A stretch of DNA of 62,567 bases from Sphingobacteriia bacterium 24-36-13 (GTDB taxonomy: Bacteria > Bacteroidota > Bacteroidia > Chitinophagales > Chitinophagaceae). A program made the translations under genes and the position numbers. Position 1 is the stretch's first letter. Each line of letters opens with the position of its first letter. The stretch is from NCBI GenBank assembly GCA_002281875.1, contig NCHN01000016.1, positions 1-62,567 on the forward strand, in the 5' to 3' direction. The notes under the pieces were generated by a model. It saw nothing but the letters and a program-made list of their open reading frames with translations. It had not been told where the DNA came from and made no database searches. Positions 36,108 through 45,528 of the stretch are shown here, one piece after another.

Positions 36108-36368
36108 GTGAATATTCTTTTTAAAGCCTTAAATGATGAAACTAGAAGAGGGATTCTCGAGCTATTAAAAAAAAGAGATATGTCTGCAGGTGAAATTGCA
36201 GAGCAATTCAATATATCTAAACCTAGTATATCTCATCATTTAGACTTATTAAAACAAGCAGGTTTAGTGGTTGCGAATAAAGAAGGTCAATTTATTCATT
36301 ATTCAATAAATACCACAGTAATGGATGAAATGCTCAAGTGGATGATGCAGTTTAAATCTAAAAAATAA
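36108..36368 (+). CDS. ArsR-family autorepressor, SdpR-like
   Basis: A small winged-helix repressor of 86 residues: MNILFKALNDETRRGIL, then the HTH SAGEIAEQFNISKPSISHHLDLLKQAGLV (shown here in part as NISKPSISHHL) and the wing region FIHYSINTTVMDEML. It has no metal-binding Cys pair, and matches the SdpR group that pairs with SdpI immunity proteins. The GTG at 36108 is preferred: an in-frame TTG at 36048 would include the promoter and operator. It precedes the SdpI-like gene by 4 bases. Confidence 0.88.
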   Translation: MNILFKALNDETRRGILELLKKRDMSAGEIAEQFNISKPSISHHLDLLKQAGLVVANKEGQFIHYSINTTVMDEMLKWMMQFKSKK

Positions 36369-36372
36369 GATT

Positions 36373-37029
36373 ATGAAATCAACTTCTTTAAAAGAAATTT
36401 TGGTGGTTGCTTTTTTTATTGGGCTCCCATTTGCTTACTTAGCTAGTATTTATGAATCATTACCAGCTATTATACCCACCCATTTTAATTACAAGGGTGA
36501 AGCAGACGGAACAGGTGAAAAATCTACCCTCATAGTTGTATCTATTTTTATGTCGTTCGTGTCTATTTTTACCTATTTGATAGTGAAAAATGCCAATAAA
36601 ATAGATCCCAAAAAAACAAGTCAATCACCCGAATTACTACAAAAGATTGCATACCTGATTATTGTTTTTTTAAGTGCCATTTTATTAGTCATTATTCAAT
36701 CGGCTACAACGGGCTCTATGAAATCAAATCAATTTTTAATGCCGTTGATTGGACTACTTTTTGCTGGACTAGGAAATTTCATGCACAGTATTAAACCGAA
36801 TTATTTTATAGGCTTGCGTTTATCATGGACTTTAGAAGACCCAGAAAATTGGCGAAAAACACACCAAATTAGCAGCAAACTATGGATGATTGGAGGCATA
36901 GTAATTGCCGTTTGTTCGCCATTTATGCCTTTTGCAGCAGGTTTCATTTTCTCCATGATTGTTCTATTGGTGATGATTGTATATCCCATACTTTATTCGT
37001 ACCGCTTATTTAAAAAATCAAAAGCATAA
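36373..37029 (+). CDS. SdpI-family membrane protein (DUF1648)
   Basis: A 218-residue inner-membrane protein with six hydrophobic segments. The N-terminal DUF1648 part contains IPTHFNYKGEADGTGEKS, followed by an SdpI/YhfL-like domain with GLRLSWTLEDPENWRKTH. In Bacillus, SdpI gives immunity to the toxin SdpC and captures SdpR at the membrane. Here the repressor/membrane pair is kept, but no toxin gene is seen nearby. It is followed 2 bases later by an exported hydrolase. Confidence 0.88.
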   Translation: MKSTSLKEILVVAFFIGLPFAYLASIYESLPAIIPTHFNYKGEADGTGEKSTLIVVSIFMSFVSIFTYLIVKNANKIDPKKTSQSPELLQKIAYLIIVFLSAILLVIIQSATTGSMKSNQFLMPLIGLLFAGLGNFMHSIKPNYFIGLRLSWTLEDPENWRKTHQISSKLWMIGGIVIAVCSPFMPFAAGFIFSMIVLLVMIVYPILYSYRLFKKSKA

Positions 37030-37031
37030 AC

Positions 37032-38468
37032 ATGAAATTCAAAAATATAATCGGCCTAGTAATACTTATCATGTCTTGTTATACGGGTAACGCACAAACT
37101 ATAATTGGTTCATGGAAAGGAAATATTGATGCAGGTGGAAATCAATTGCCCTTGGTATTTCATATTAAAGAAGTGAATAACCAAATAGAAACCAATTTTG
37201 ATAGCCCTGCTCAAAATGCATTTGGTATTAAAACAGGAACAACACAAATAAAGAATGATAGCATTATTATTGCTATTCCTTCAATCAACGGGAGTTATAA
37301 AGGAAAATGGAATGGAGCCAATCAAATAGATGGTGTATTTCAACAAGGCAACTTTAATACCTCACTTGTTTTAACAAGAACGAATGAGTCTAATAAAGCA
37401 CCTACACCAAAACCAATTGTAAGACCGCAAACACCCAAAGCACCATTTGAATATACAAGTGAAGAAATCAAATTTACCAATGCAGCTCAAACCGTTCAAT
37501 TTGGTGCAACGCTAACCTTGCCAAAAAATAAAAAAGACTTTCCAACTGTAGTATTGATTTCAGGAAGTGGCGCACAAGATCGAGATGGAACTATGTTTGA
37601 TCACAAAATATATTGGGTATTGGCCGATCATTTAACGAAAGCTGGAATTGGCGTATTAAGAGTAGACGATAGAGGGGCAGGTACCACCAGTTTAGGTCGT
37701 AATCCACAATTGCTCACCAGTAAAGATTTTGCGAAAGATGTAGAAGCAGCCATTCAATATTTATTAACTAGAACAGAAGTCAATCCCAAAAAAATTGGAT
37801 TGATTGGACATAGCGAAGGTGGAGCAATTGCACCAATGGTTGCAGTTAAAAACAGGCAAGTAACTTTTATGGTATTATTAGCTGGACCTGGTGTTCCTGG
37901 TTATGAAATTTGGAATGACCAAATGCGCAGAAATTTTATTCAACCCAATTTGTCTACAACCGACTATTCCATTGCAGCTTCTTTAGTAAATGAAATGAAC
38001 AGTCATTTTAGATTCAGTACGGAGGCGGATACTATTAAAGCCAACATGAAAAAATCGTATGCTAATTGGAAGCAAGCTAATTCCGCTGTAAACGAGTCCA
38101 AACTATTTACTAACAAAGGAATTGAACCATACTTAGGTTTAGTGAATCAATTCAAACCTGCGTTGGCTTGGTTGCAATTTTTTATGAACTATGATCCCGC
38201 TGAAAATTTATCCAAACTAAAAATACCTGTACTGGCTTTAAATGGTGCTTCAGATATACAAGTAAAAGCAGTAGAAAATATCAACGGCATTGAACAAGCC
38301 CTGAAGAAAGCAAAGAATAAAAAATTTGAAGTAAAAATATTTCCTTCCCTTAACCATTTATTTCAAACATGCACTAGCCCTGAACAATCCTATGGAACAA
38401 TTGAGGAAAGCTTCTCCCCAATAGCACTACAAATTATAAGTGACTGGATAAATAAAACAAATCAATAG
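37032..38468 (+). CDS. Exported alpha/beta hydrolase
   Basis: A 478-residue exported hydrolase: signal peptide ending GNAQ (about residue 22), a lipocalin-like N-terminal domain (about 25-115), then an alpha/beta hydrolase domain with ISGSGAQDRDG (oxyanion region), nucleophile elbow GHSEGG (Ser near 261), and a late NHLF His near 448 in FPSLNHLF. Such proteins act as esterases or peptidases in Bacteroidota. It shares the operon with the SdpR/SdpI pair (2-base gap). The substrate is unknown. Confidence 0.86.
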   Translation: MKFKNIIGLVILIMSCYTGNAQTIIGSWKGNIDAGGNQLPLVFHIKEVNNQIETNFDSPAQNAFGIKTGTTQIKNDSIIIAIPSINGSYKGKWNGANQIDGVFQQGNFNTSLVLTRTNESNKAPTPKPIVRPQTPKAPFEYTSEEIKFTNAAQTVQFGATLTLPKNKKDFPTVVLISGSGAQDRDGTMFDHKIYWVLADHLTKAGIGVLRVDDRGAGTTSLGRNPQLLTSKDFAKDVEAAIQYLLTRTEVNPKKIGLIGHSEGGAIAPMVAVKNRQVTFMVLLAGPGVPGYEIWNDQMRRNFIQPNLSTTDYSIAASLVNEMNSHFRFSTEADTIKANMKKSYANWKQANSAVNESKLFTNKGIEPYLGLVNQFKPALAWLQFFMNYDPAENLSKLKIPVLALNGASDIQVKAVENINGIEQALKKAKNKKFEVKIFPSLNHLFQTCTSPEQSYGTIEESFSPIALQIISDWINKTNQ

Positions 38469-38470
38469 TC

Positions 38471-39064
38471 ATGAATTATCTAGCACATGCATATTTTTCT
38501 TTTGGAGACCCAGGCATTTTAACTGGGAACATGATCAGTGATTATGTGAAGGGTAAAAAACAATTTGACTATCCAATTGCCATTCAAAAAGGAATAAAGC
38601 TGCATAGGGCAATTGATCAGTTTACCGATGACCATGCCACCACAAAAGCCATTAAGCAGATTTTTTCTCCCTTGGTAAGGCTTTATGCTGGCGCTTTTGC
38701 AGACATTGTTTATGACCACTTTTTAGCATTAGACCCAAATGAGAAAACGGCAGATGAGTGGATGAATTTTACCGAAACCACCTATAACCAACTCGGTACG
38801 CAGCAAGAATGGTTTCCACCCTATTTTGCAAGGGTATTCCCTTATATGCAAGAACAAAACTGGTTGTATAATTACCGATTTGATTGGGGAATGGAAAACA
38901 GTTTTAAAGGATTGCAAAGAAGAGCCGCTTATTTAACCAATGCAGAACAAGCTTTTGAACTATTTTTAGCCAACTATACGCAGATACGGCAGTTATCCGC
39001 CGATTTTATACCGGATGTTAAAATATTTGCCATTGGTCAATTTGAACAACTGGTAGAACAATAG
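38471..39064 (+). CDS. ACP phosphodiesterase (DUF479)
   Basis: Resembles AcpH, which removes the 4'-phosphopantetheine arm from acyl carrier protein. The 197 residues begin MNYLAHAYFSFGDP, with the HD-like metal residues in the conserved LHRAIDQFTDDH and the DIVYDHFLA motif. It is cytoplasmic. It starts 2 bases after the hydrolase stop, so it shares its transcript. Not all DUF479 proteins have been tested biochemically. Confidence 0.88.
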   Translation: MNYLAHAYFSFGDPGILTGNMISDYVKGKKQFDYPIAIQKGIKLHRAIDQFTDDHATTKAIKQIFSPLVRLYAGAFADIVYDHFLALDPNEKTADEWMNFTETTYNQLGTQQEWFPPYFARVFPYMQEQNWLYNYRFDWGMENSFKGLQRRAAYLTNAEQAFELFLANYTQIRQLSADFIPDVKIFAIGQFEQLVEQ

Positions 39065-39069
39065 CTAGG

Positions 39070-39077
39070 TATATTTG
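39070..39077 (+). promoter_or_regulatory. -7 element of the DUF2911 gene
   Basis: TATATTTG is a perfect TAnnTTTG. The predicted start site near 39084 lies after the first possible ATG (39083), so the ATG at 39092 is the better start for the DUF2911 protein. Confidence 0.55.
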
Positions 39078-39091
39078 TAAAAATGATTCAA

Positions 39092-39667
39092 ATGAAAAAA
39101 ATCGGATTTTTTTTAGCATTTGCTTGCATCAGCCTGATTGCTGTTGGTCAACAAAAACCAACTGAATTAGACAAATCACCCATGGATATGAGTTATTGGC
39201 CAGACAACTATCCATTACTTAAAATGAGTGGCAAAGCCAAGGATCAACCAATAGCACGCATAATTTATGGAAGGCCAGTGAAAAACGGTAGAACTATTTT
39301 TGGGGGTATTATAAAGTACAACGAACTATGGCGTTTGGGCGCTAACGAAGCAACCGAATTAGAAATTTTTACCCCAGTTAAGATTGCCAATAAAATAATC
39401 CCCAAAGGGAGGTATACTTTATTTTGTGTTCCATCAGAAAACAGGTGGACCATAATTGTAAGCAAAGACAATTTTTGTTGGGGAAGTTTTACTTATGATA
39501 CTAGAAAAGATGTGGTTAGGGCCGATGTTAAACCCGAAACAACTGATGAAATTGTAGAAACCTTTACCATATACTTTAATGAGAACGCCGGCAAAGCCAA
39601 CTTAGTCATGCTTTGGGACAACCAACGTGCAGAATTACCTATGACTCTTGTAACTACCAAAAAATAA
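39092..39667 (+). CDS. DUF2911 family exported protein
   Basis: A 191-residue exported protein of DUF2911, a family common in Bacteroidota and without known function. Signal peptide 1-19 (cleavage after AVGQ). The family core appears as ARIIYGRPVKNGRTIFG, LWRLGANEATELE and PKGRYTLFCVP, a small beta-sandwich. The ATG at 39092 gives a typical signal (MKKIGFFLAF); a frame start 9 bases upstream coincides with the predicted transcription start. Gap to cystathionine gamma-synthase is 6 bases. Confidence 0.86.
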   Translation: MKKIGFFLAFACISLIAVGQQKPTELDKSPMDMSYWPDNYPLLKMSGKAKDQPIARIIYGRPVKNGRTIFGGIIKYNELWRLGANEATELEIFTPVKIANKIIPKGRYTLFCVPSENRWTIIVSKDNFCWGSFTYDTRKDVVRADVKPETTDEIVETFTIYFNENAGKANLVMLWDNQRAELPMTLVTTKK

Positions 39668-39673
39668 TATACT

Positions 39674-40813
39674 ATGAAGACCGCTACTAAATACATTCAT
39701 GCTGGGGCAGAGCCAGATCCATCAACGGGGGCTATTATGACTCCAATCTATCAAACATCCACTTATGTGCAAGAAGCTCCTGGCGTAAATAAAGGGTTTG
39801 AATATGCTAGAAGCCAAAATCCTACAAGAAAAGCTTTAGAAGAAGCATATGCACAAATTGAAAATGGTCAATTTGGACTGGCATTTGGTAGTGGTGTTGC
39901 AGCAACAGATGCAGTCATCAAATTATTAAGCCCTGGCGACGAAGTAATAGCAGCCAATGATATGTACGGAGGCACTTACAGGCTTTTCTCTAAAGTATTT
40001 GAAAAATTTGGTATCATTTTTACTTATGTGGATACTACCAATGTTGCTAATATTAAAGCGGCCGTTTCTGCTAAAACAAAATTGATTTGGATTGAAACAC
40101 CTACTAATCCATTGATGAATATTACTGATATAGAAGCAGTAGCAGCCATTGCTAAAGCAAATAATGTCCTGCTTTGTGTAGACAATACTTTCGCTTCTCC
40201 TTATTTACAAAACCCATTAGACTTGGGTGCAGATATTGTGATGCACTCTGCTACTAAATATTTAGGTGGACATAGTGATGTCATTCAAGGGGCTTTGATG
40301 ATGAATAGTGCAGAACTAAGAGAGCAATTGTATTTTATACAAAAAAGTTGTGGTGCAGTACCGGGGCCAATGGATTGCTTCTTGGTTTTAAGAGGAATTA
40401 AAACATTGCATTTACGCATGCAAAGACATTGCGAGAATGGTAGAGCGATTGCCCATTGGTTAAGAAAACATCCAAAAGTGGGTAAAGTATACTGGTGTGG
40501 ATTTGAAGACCACCCCAATTATGCAATCGCTAGAAAACAAATGCGCGATTTTGGTGGCATGCTTTCTTTTGAATTAAAAGATGATAGCATGGATGCTGCT
40601 AAAAAGGTTTTGTCTTCTACCAAATTGTTCTCATTAGCAGAAAGTTTAGGTGGTGTGGAAAGTTTGATTAATCATCCAGCATCTATGACACACGCTTCCA
40701 TACCTAGAGAAAAGCGTATTGCCAATGGCTTAAGTGATACCTTAATCAGATTAAGCATTGGAGTTGAAGATGCAGACGATTTAATTGGAGATTTAGAAAA
40801 AGCGTTGGCTTAA
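39674..40813 (+). CDS. Cystathionine gamma-synthase/lyase family enzyme
   Basis: A PLP enzyme of the Cys/Met metabolism family, 379 residues. PLP-binding features are visible: SGVAATDAV near 77, CVDNTFASP (Asp) near 170, and the Schiff-base lysine in MHSATKYLGGHSD near 195. The C-terminal LIRLSIGVEDADDLIGDLE is family-typical. It may form cystathionine, or break it or methionine down; family members cannot be separated by sequence alone here. Its stop overlaps the next start (TAATG). Confidence 0.9.
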   Translation: MKTATKYIHAGAEPDPSTGAIMTPIYQTSTYVQEAPGVNKGFEYARSQNPTRKALEEAYAQIENGQFGLAFGSGVAATDAVIKLLSPGDEVIAANDMYGGTYRLFSKVFEKFGIIFTYVDTTNVANIKAAVSAKTKLIWIETPTNPLMNITDIEAVAAIAKANNVLLCVDNTFASPYLQNPLDLGADIVMHSATKYLGGHSDVIQGALMMNSAELREQLYFIQKSCGAVPGPMDCFLVLRGIKTLHLRMQRHCENGRAIAHWLRKHPKVGKVYWCGFEDHPNYAIARKQMRDFGGMLSFELKDDSMDAAKKVLSSTKLFSLAESLGGVESLINHPASMTHASIPREKRIANGLSDTLIRLSIGVEDADDLIGDLEKALA

Positions 40814-41874
40814 TGAATAAAAAAACCTGGATACTGGCTTGTGCAATATTGTTTGTTTTCACAAATAGTATTGCACAAGAAATTAATATACATCCCATAC
40901 AAGCCAAATTGGATAGTATTATTCAACTAAACACAGTACCAGGTATTTTGGTTGCTCGTTCTGCAAAAGGTAAACATCAATTCTTTACGGCTGGGGTTGC
41001 AGATAAAAAATCGAATCTTGCATTTACTCCTGAAACACAATTTGAAATCGGGAGCATTAGTAAAACTTTTACTGCTTTTTTATTAGAATCGGTATTACTA
41101 AAAAACAATATTGCAGATACCAGTTTAATTACTCAATTCTTGCCGGATAGTCTAAAGAAAAATAAAGCTATCACAGCTATTCAGATAGTACATCTATTAA
41201 ACCATACTTCAGGATTACCAAGACTTCCTGAAAATATTGGCATACCCCAAGATCGGTTACAACCCTACGCCAATTATAATAAAGACAATTTGTATTACTA
41301 TTTAAGTATAACAGAGCCCAAAACTTTTGGTAAAATAGCCTACTCTAATTTGGGTGTTGGTTTAGCAGGCGTTATTGCTGAAAATATTAGCAACAAAAGT
41401 TATCAGCAATTATTAATTGAATACATCAATAAGCCATTTCAGTTAAAGCATACAGGAATAGAATCTGCCAAAAAAATGCCCAAAGCCACTGGATATTTTG
41501 GAAATGAAGTTGCAAGCTATTGGGACATGAATGTATTAGTGGGTGCAGGTGGTATTAAATCGGATGCAAACGACCTTTTGCAATATTTAGATTTTATAGC
41601 ATCCAATCAGTCTTTACCTGTAGTTGAATCTGTTCTTCAAAAAACCACCCAAATAAATAAACAAGTGGCTATTGCTAAAGCATGGCATACTATTGAAAAA
41701 GACGGAAATACATTACTGTATTGGCATAATGGGGGTACCTATGGCTTCTCTACATTTTCGGCTTTTAATCCAGTTACACAAAACAGCATTGTAGTAGTAA
41801 TAAATGCTTTCAACAAAAATGATATTGCAGATAAATTGGGAATAGACATTATGACCAATTTCTTAAATGAATAA
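40813..41874 (+). CDS. Exported serine hydrolase (beta-lactamase family)
   Basis: A class C beta-lactamase-like/DD-peptidase fold hydrolase of 353 residues. Signal peptide ends near SIAQ (residue 22). The three active-site motifs are SISK (Ser nucleophile near 80), YSN near 178 and HNGG near 305. Such proteins include esterases and D-aminopeptidases, not only resistance enzymes, so no antibiotic role is claimed. It shares its first base with the previous stop codon and ends directly at the next ATG. Confidence 0.88.
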   Translation: MNKKTWILACAILFVFTNSIAQEINIHPIQAKLDSIIQLNTVPGILVARSAKGKHQFFTAGVADKKSNLAFTPETQFEIGSISKTFTAFLLESVLLKNNIADTSLITQFLPDSLKKNKAITAIQIVHLLNHTSGLPRLPENIGIPQDRLQPYANYNKDNLYYYLSITEPKTFGKIAYSNLGVGLAGVIAENISNKSYQQLLIEYINKPFQLKHTGIESAKKMPKATGYFGNEVASYWDMNVLVGAGGIKSDANDLLQYLDFIASNQSLPVVESVLQKTTQINKQVAIAKAWHTIEKDGNTLLYWHNGGTYGFSTFSAFNPVTQNSIVVVINAFNKNDIADKLGIDIMTNFLNE

Positions 41875-42648
41875 ATGGAAGCCAAAATAAAACTGCAAGA
41901 TTTTTTTAACAAGAAAGTAAAAGAATATAACCAGCCTTCTTTTATTGCTTCTGATCCAGTATGTATACCGCATCTATTCACTAAAAAACAAGATATTGAA
42001 ATTGCAGGTTTCTTTGCTGCGATTTTTGCATGGGGAAATAGAACCACAATCATTAACAAGTCTAAAGAGTTGATGCAACTCATGCAAATGCAACCACATT
42101 CATTTTGCTTACATGCAACAATAACTGAATTAAAAAAATTAGAAGGCTTTAAGCATAGAACTTTCAACGCTACCGATCTATTGTATTGTATTGAATTTTT
42201 TAAACAGCACTATAGTCAAAACGAATCTTTAGAAAATGCATTCATGCCTTCGAATCAACCTCCTTCCAGTGTTAAAGAGGCACTGAGTTATTTTCATCAT
42301 AATTTTTTTTCTTTAGAAGATGCCCCACTTAGAACCAAGAAACATATTTCAACACCAGAAAAAGGATCGAGTTGTAAAAGACTGAATATGTTTTTACGTT
42401 GGATGGTGAGAAAAGATAAAGCAGGGGTAGACTTTGGAATTTGGGAAAATATCCAACCTTATCAACTAATTTGCCCTATTGATGTACACGTTGCCAGGGT
42501 AGCTAAAAGATTCAATTTGTTAGATCGAAAACAAACAGATTGGTTGGCTGCTGAAGAATTGACTAATTATTTAAAAAAGCTAGATTCTAAAGACCCCGCC
42601 AAATACGATTTTGCATTATTTGGCTTGGGAGTAATTGAGAAATATTAA
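41875..42648 (+). CDS. TIGR02757 family protein
   Basis: A 257-residue protein of TIGR02757, conserved in Bacteroidota. The body resembles a DNA-glycosylase-like helical fold, with GFFAAIFAWGNRTTI, FLRWMVRKD, and a C-terminal PIDVHVARVAKRFNLL segment containing an HhH-GPD-like VHV. Catalytic residues have not been established. It starts immediately after the serine hydrolase stop. Cytoplasmic; a DNA repair role is a guess. Confidence 0.83.
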   Translation: MEAKIKLQDFFNKKVKEYNQPSFIASDPVCIPHLFTKKQDIEIAGFFAAIFAWGNRTTIINKSKELMQLMQMQPHSFCLHATITELKKLEGFKHRTFNATDLLYCIEFFKQHYSQNESLENAFMPSNQPPSSVKEALSYFHHNFFSLEDAPLRTKKHISTPEKGSSCKRLNMFLRWMVRKDKAGVDFGIWENIQPYQLICPIDVHVARVAKRFNLLDRKQTDWLAAEELTNYLKKLDSKDPAKYDFALFGLGVIEKY

Positions 42649-42656
42649 TTTTAAGT

Positions 42657-42941
42657 ATGTCTGTACCTATTTTAGATATTACAACAATTGAACAACTAAG
42701 TAAGAATCAATTAATTGATGCAATCAATTGGCTCATCATTCACGATTTTGAAAAACTGGTATTTATTCTCTACCGAATAGATGTAAGCGAAGCAAAAATT
42801 AAAACATTACTCAATAAGGAGAACACCAATTTTGCTGCACCCGTTATTGCAGATGCTATCATAGAAAGACTTGAAGAAAAAAAAGTATCTCGACAAAAAT
42901 ACAAGCAAGACCCTTCCGTATCCGAAGAAGAAAAATGGTAG
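42657..42941 (+). CDS. Small conserved protein, unknown function
   Basis: A 94-residue cytoplasmic protein I cannot name. It is mostly helical, begins VPILDITTIEQLSKNQLIDAI (shown in part as VPILDITTIEQL) and ends in a charged tail. Similar small proteins follow TIGR02757 genes in this group as far as I recall. It starts 8 bases after that gene and ends 2 bases before the convergent GH9 gene. Confidence 0.6.
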   Translation: MSVPILDITTIEQLSKNQLIDAINWLIIHDFEKLVFILYRIDVSEAKIKTLLNKENTNFAAPVIADAIIERLEEKKVSRQKYKQDPSVSEEEKW

Positions 42942-42943
42942 TT

Positions 42944-45454
42944 TTAATTAATCAGCTCATCAATTCTTTTGATGCTGTAGCCATTTTTTCTTAGTAACTG
43001 TATGACAGCAGGTAACTCATTGTATAATTTTTCTTTTCTTCTCGGATCGGTTCCTACGTGAACCAATAAAATATTGCCGTTTAGCTTTCCAGGAGTACTA
43101 ACCAATGTTTTCAATTGAGTCATAAGTGTAGCATTACTTTTATAGTTGCTCCCCATTTCAGGCCAAGTATAATCTGCATTGGTATAAGTACCAGGGGTAA
43201 AACTGAATAGTTCTAGCCCTTTCCAATTACACCAACTAGCCACACTATCGTTCCACCATTCATATGGAGGTATAAATAATTTACGTTGCTGCGTATTTAT
43301 TCCCAAATTTTCCATCGCAGCATAATTTTTGTCTAAATCGGTACTAAAGGAATCGTAGCTCACTAATAACTTATTCCTATTGGTCCAATCATTATACAAT
43401 AAGTGATCATTGCTATGTGCACCTAAATAGTGTTGCTCTTTTTCTAAAGTCTTTATTGTTTTAGTAAACTTTTTATTTGCATAAAATCGTCCTGTAAAAA
43501 AGAACCCCGCTTTCACTTTTTCTTTGGCCAATATTTGTTGTATAGTTGGTAATCCCTCGCCATACTCATCTCCAGTGAATACCAATGATACAGAAGGTTC
43601 TGAAGGGTTTACCGATTTAATAATAGCCCCCATTTGCTTTATTGGAATAGCAACCGAAACATTTTTGTTGGCAGTAGACTTCACTATATTTTTTGCACTA
43701 TTTTGTTGGGCTGCCAATAAATAAACCAAACTGGCAGTTCCATCCATAGTGGGTTCATTGGTACTATAATCACCATAATCGTCATGGTAAACCGCTAAAT
43801 CACTTTGGAATGCTGCATATTCATCAGTGTCATTTAGTTGTATGCCAATCAAACTCTTATAAATACTTGTATAAACAGGTCCGTCAACTAAGCCACCATT
43901 AATAGGGTAATTTTTTAAGTGTGTTAATGCTGAATGTGGATCAACAGGCGTATCAGCCCAATTAGGCAATCCATACACCATGCTTGTTCCCCAAGGATTA
44001 CAGCCAAATAACCAATCTAAATTAGCTTGTTCTAGTTGGTCATAACTATTATCGTTTGTTAACTCCTTATACCACTTACATTGAATAGCAAATGACGTAG
44101 TTAAATTATTACTACACCAAATAAATGGCACTCCTCTGTAAAAAGCATTTTGTTTTGCCTTTTGCCAAACTGCTTCAATACCATTTTTATAAAATTGAAT
44201 AACGGTGTCACGTTGCTTTCCTTTAAGTTGTTTAGCCAATTCATAATGTCCTAAATTAATAAAGGGATACCATTGATAATGACTGGCAGTATCTTTTCCT
44301 AACCAAGGTGTAAGGGGCTCTTGCTTTGCGTATTCATAAGCAGTATTAATAGAAAGCTTATTTGCTTTAGCCAACATAGCAGTGGCCAATTCCATATCGT
44401 CCACCCAATTTTCCTCTGCATAAATATAAGGCGATCGTACCGATGCAGTTTGAGTAACACCCCTTTTAATTAAAGAGAACTGATAAGCAGAACTAGCTTT
44501 TTCTTCAAACAATTTTGCAAATGGAGTTGTTTTAAAAATAGCTGCAGCCAATGTAAATGCTGCACTAAATTTTGCAGCAGTTGAACTTGTTCCAGTGGTA
44601 CTGTTTAAAAATTTTCCCCTTTGTTGTGGTTGTCCATTAATAAAATAAACAGGTCGCTCAAAACCTCTACCATAATAATTATCCTCTTTGGGTATTCGCA
44701 TACTCATATGATCCCGATCATCGGCCAGCTGGTTAAACATCCAATCTTTTCTTGGATGCATTTTAACCAACCAATCCAGTCCCCACTTGGCTTCATCTAA
44801 AATATCTGAACGATTGTTCTTTCCTTTCAATCCATTCCATTCATATTGGTCTGCAAATACATGAGGAAAATGGCTATAAGCCGCAAGCAAGTGAAAAGTT
44901 GCATTGGCAGTTGTACTACTATATTGTAAATAATCACTGGCATCGTGCCAACCTCCACTTGCATCAATTTTTGTACTGTCTTTAATACCCGCAGATGTTC
45001 CGTACAATGTATATCCATCATGCGTATGGCAACTATCATTTAGGAATGGATTAAAGCCGCTTCTTTGCTGGCGCATATATTGAAGGCAAAAGTCAGCCGT
45101 TCCATCGTATACAGATGGATCAATCTTGAAAACAGGTGAAACTACTTTTCCTGCTTTTAAATAGTATTGACCAGACTGCACCACCGAACTAAAATTTAAA
45201 CGGTAGGTTGTTTTAAATGGACCGTAACTACCAAAGTTTTTACCAGCAGCAGCTTGTAATACTACTTTCTGTGTAGCTACATTAATTAGTTGAAAGCTTG
45301 TGATGGCATGAGTAGATTTACTTCCAAACACTGCTACTTTGCTGCCTTTAGGTAGGTATCCCAATTGATTAATTCTAATCCAACTACTATCTGAAGCCAC
45401 TAAATTAGATCCTAGGATTACTATCATACAAACAATCAATAACAATCTTTTCAT
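42944..45454 (-). CDS. Exported GH9 glycoside hydrolase fused to a polysaccharide deacetylase
   Basis: An 836-residue exported two-enzyme protein. After the signal peptide (1-20) come an N-terminal Ig-like CelD_N domain (about 25-112), a GH9 domain (about 118-585) and a C-terminal NodB-type deacetylase domain (about 618-835). GH9 residues: GGWHDASDY (D171, D174), CNPWGTSMVYG, and the proton donor E567 in STNEPTMDG; the usual PHHR is DPHS here. In the deacetylase, HSNDH (680-684) is kept, but the first motif reads FTGDE (626-630). It could trim and deacetylate one substrate, such as a beta-glucan or amino-sugar glycan. Confidence 0.88.
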   Translation of the reverse strand: MKRLLLIVCMIVILGSNLVASDSSWIRINQLGYLPKGSKVAVFGSKSTHAITSFQLINVATQKVVLQAAAGKNFGSYGPFKTTYRLNFSSVVQSGQYYLKAGKVVSPVFKIDPSVYDGTADFCLQYMRQQRSGFNPFLNDSCHTHDGYTLYGTSAGIKDSTKIDASGGWHDASDYLQYSSTTANATFHLLAAYSHFPHVFADQYEWNGLKGKNNRSDILDEAKWGLDWLVKMHPRKDWMFNQLADDRDHMSMRIPKEDNYYGRGFERPVYFINGQPQQRGKFLNSTTGTSSTAAKFSAAFTLAAAIFKTTPFAKLFEEKASSAYQFSLIKRGVTQTASVRSPYIYAEENWVDDMELATAMLAKANKLSINTAYEYAKQEPLTPWLGKDTASHYQWYPFINLGHYELAKQLKGKQRDTVIQFYKNGIEAVWQKAKQNAFYRGVPFIWCSNNLTTSFAIQCKWYKELTNDNSYDQLEQANLDWLFGCNPWGTSMVYGLPNWADTPVDPHSALTHLKNYPINGGLVDGPVYTSIYKSLIGIQLNDTDEYAAFQSDLAVYHDDYGDYSTNEPTMDGTASLVYLLAAQQNSAKNIVKSTANKNVSVAIPIKQMGAIIKSVNPSEPSVSLVFTGDEYGEGLPTIQQILAKEKVKAGFFFTGRFYANKKFTKTIKTLEKEQHYLGAHSNDHLLYNDWTNRNKLLVSYDSFSTDLDKNYAAMENLGINTQQRKLFIPPYEWWNDSVASWCNWKGLELFSFTPGTYTNADYTWPEMGSNYKSNATLMTQLKTLVSTPGKLNGNILLVHVGTDPRRKEKLYNELPAVIQLLRKNGYSIKRIDELIN

Positions 45455-45502
45455 ATCAGCAATTATGCTTTAAAGATACAGTCTCCTACAGGCTTTTTAA
45501 CC

Positions 45503-45510
45503 TATTTTTG
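45503..45510 (+). promoter_or_regulatory. -7 element of the fumarylacetoacetate-hydrolase-family gene
   Basis: TATTTTTG matches TAnnTTTG. Initiation near 45517 leaves a leader of about 12 bases before the ATG at 45529, and rules against the frame start at 45508, which lies inside the motif. Confidence 0.58.
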
Positions 45511-45528
45511 CAGCCAAAATATTTCAGC

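Noticed and set aside
40813-41874. Beta-lactamase resistance gene
   Set aside because: The SxxK/YxN/HxG motifs are shared by esterases and peptidases; no evidence for antibiotic hydrolysis.
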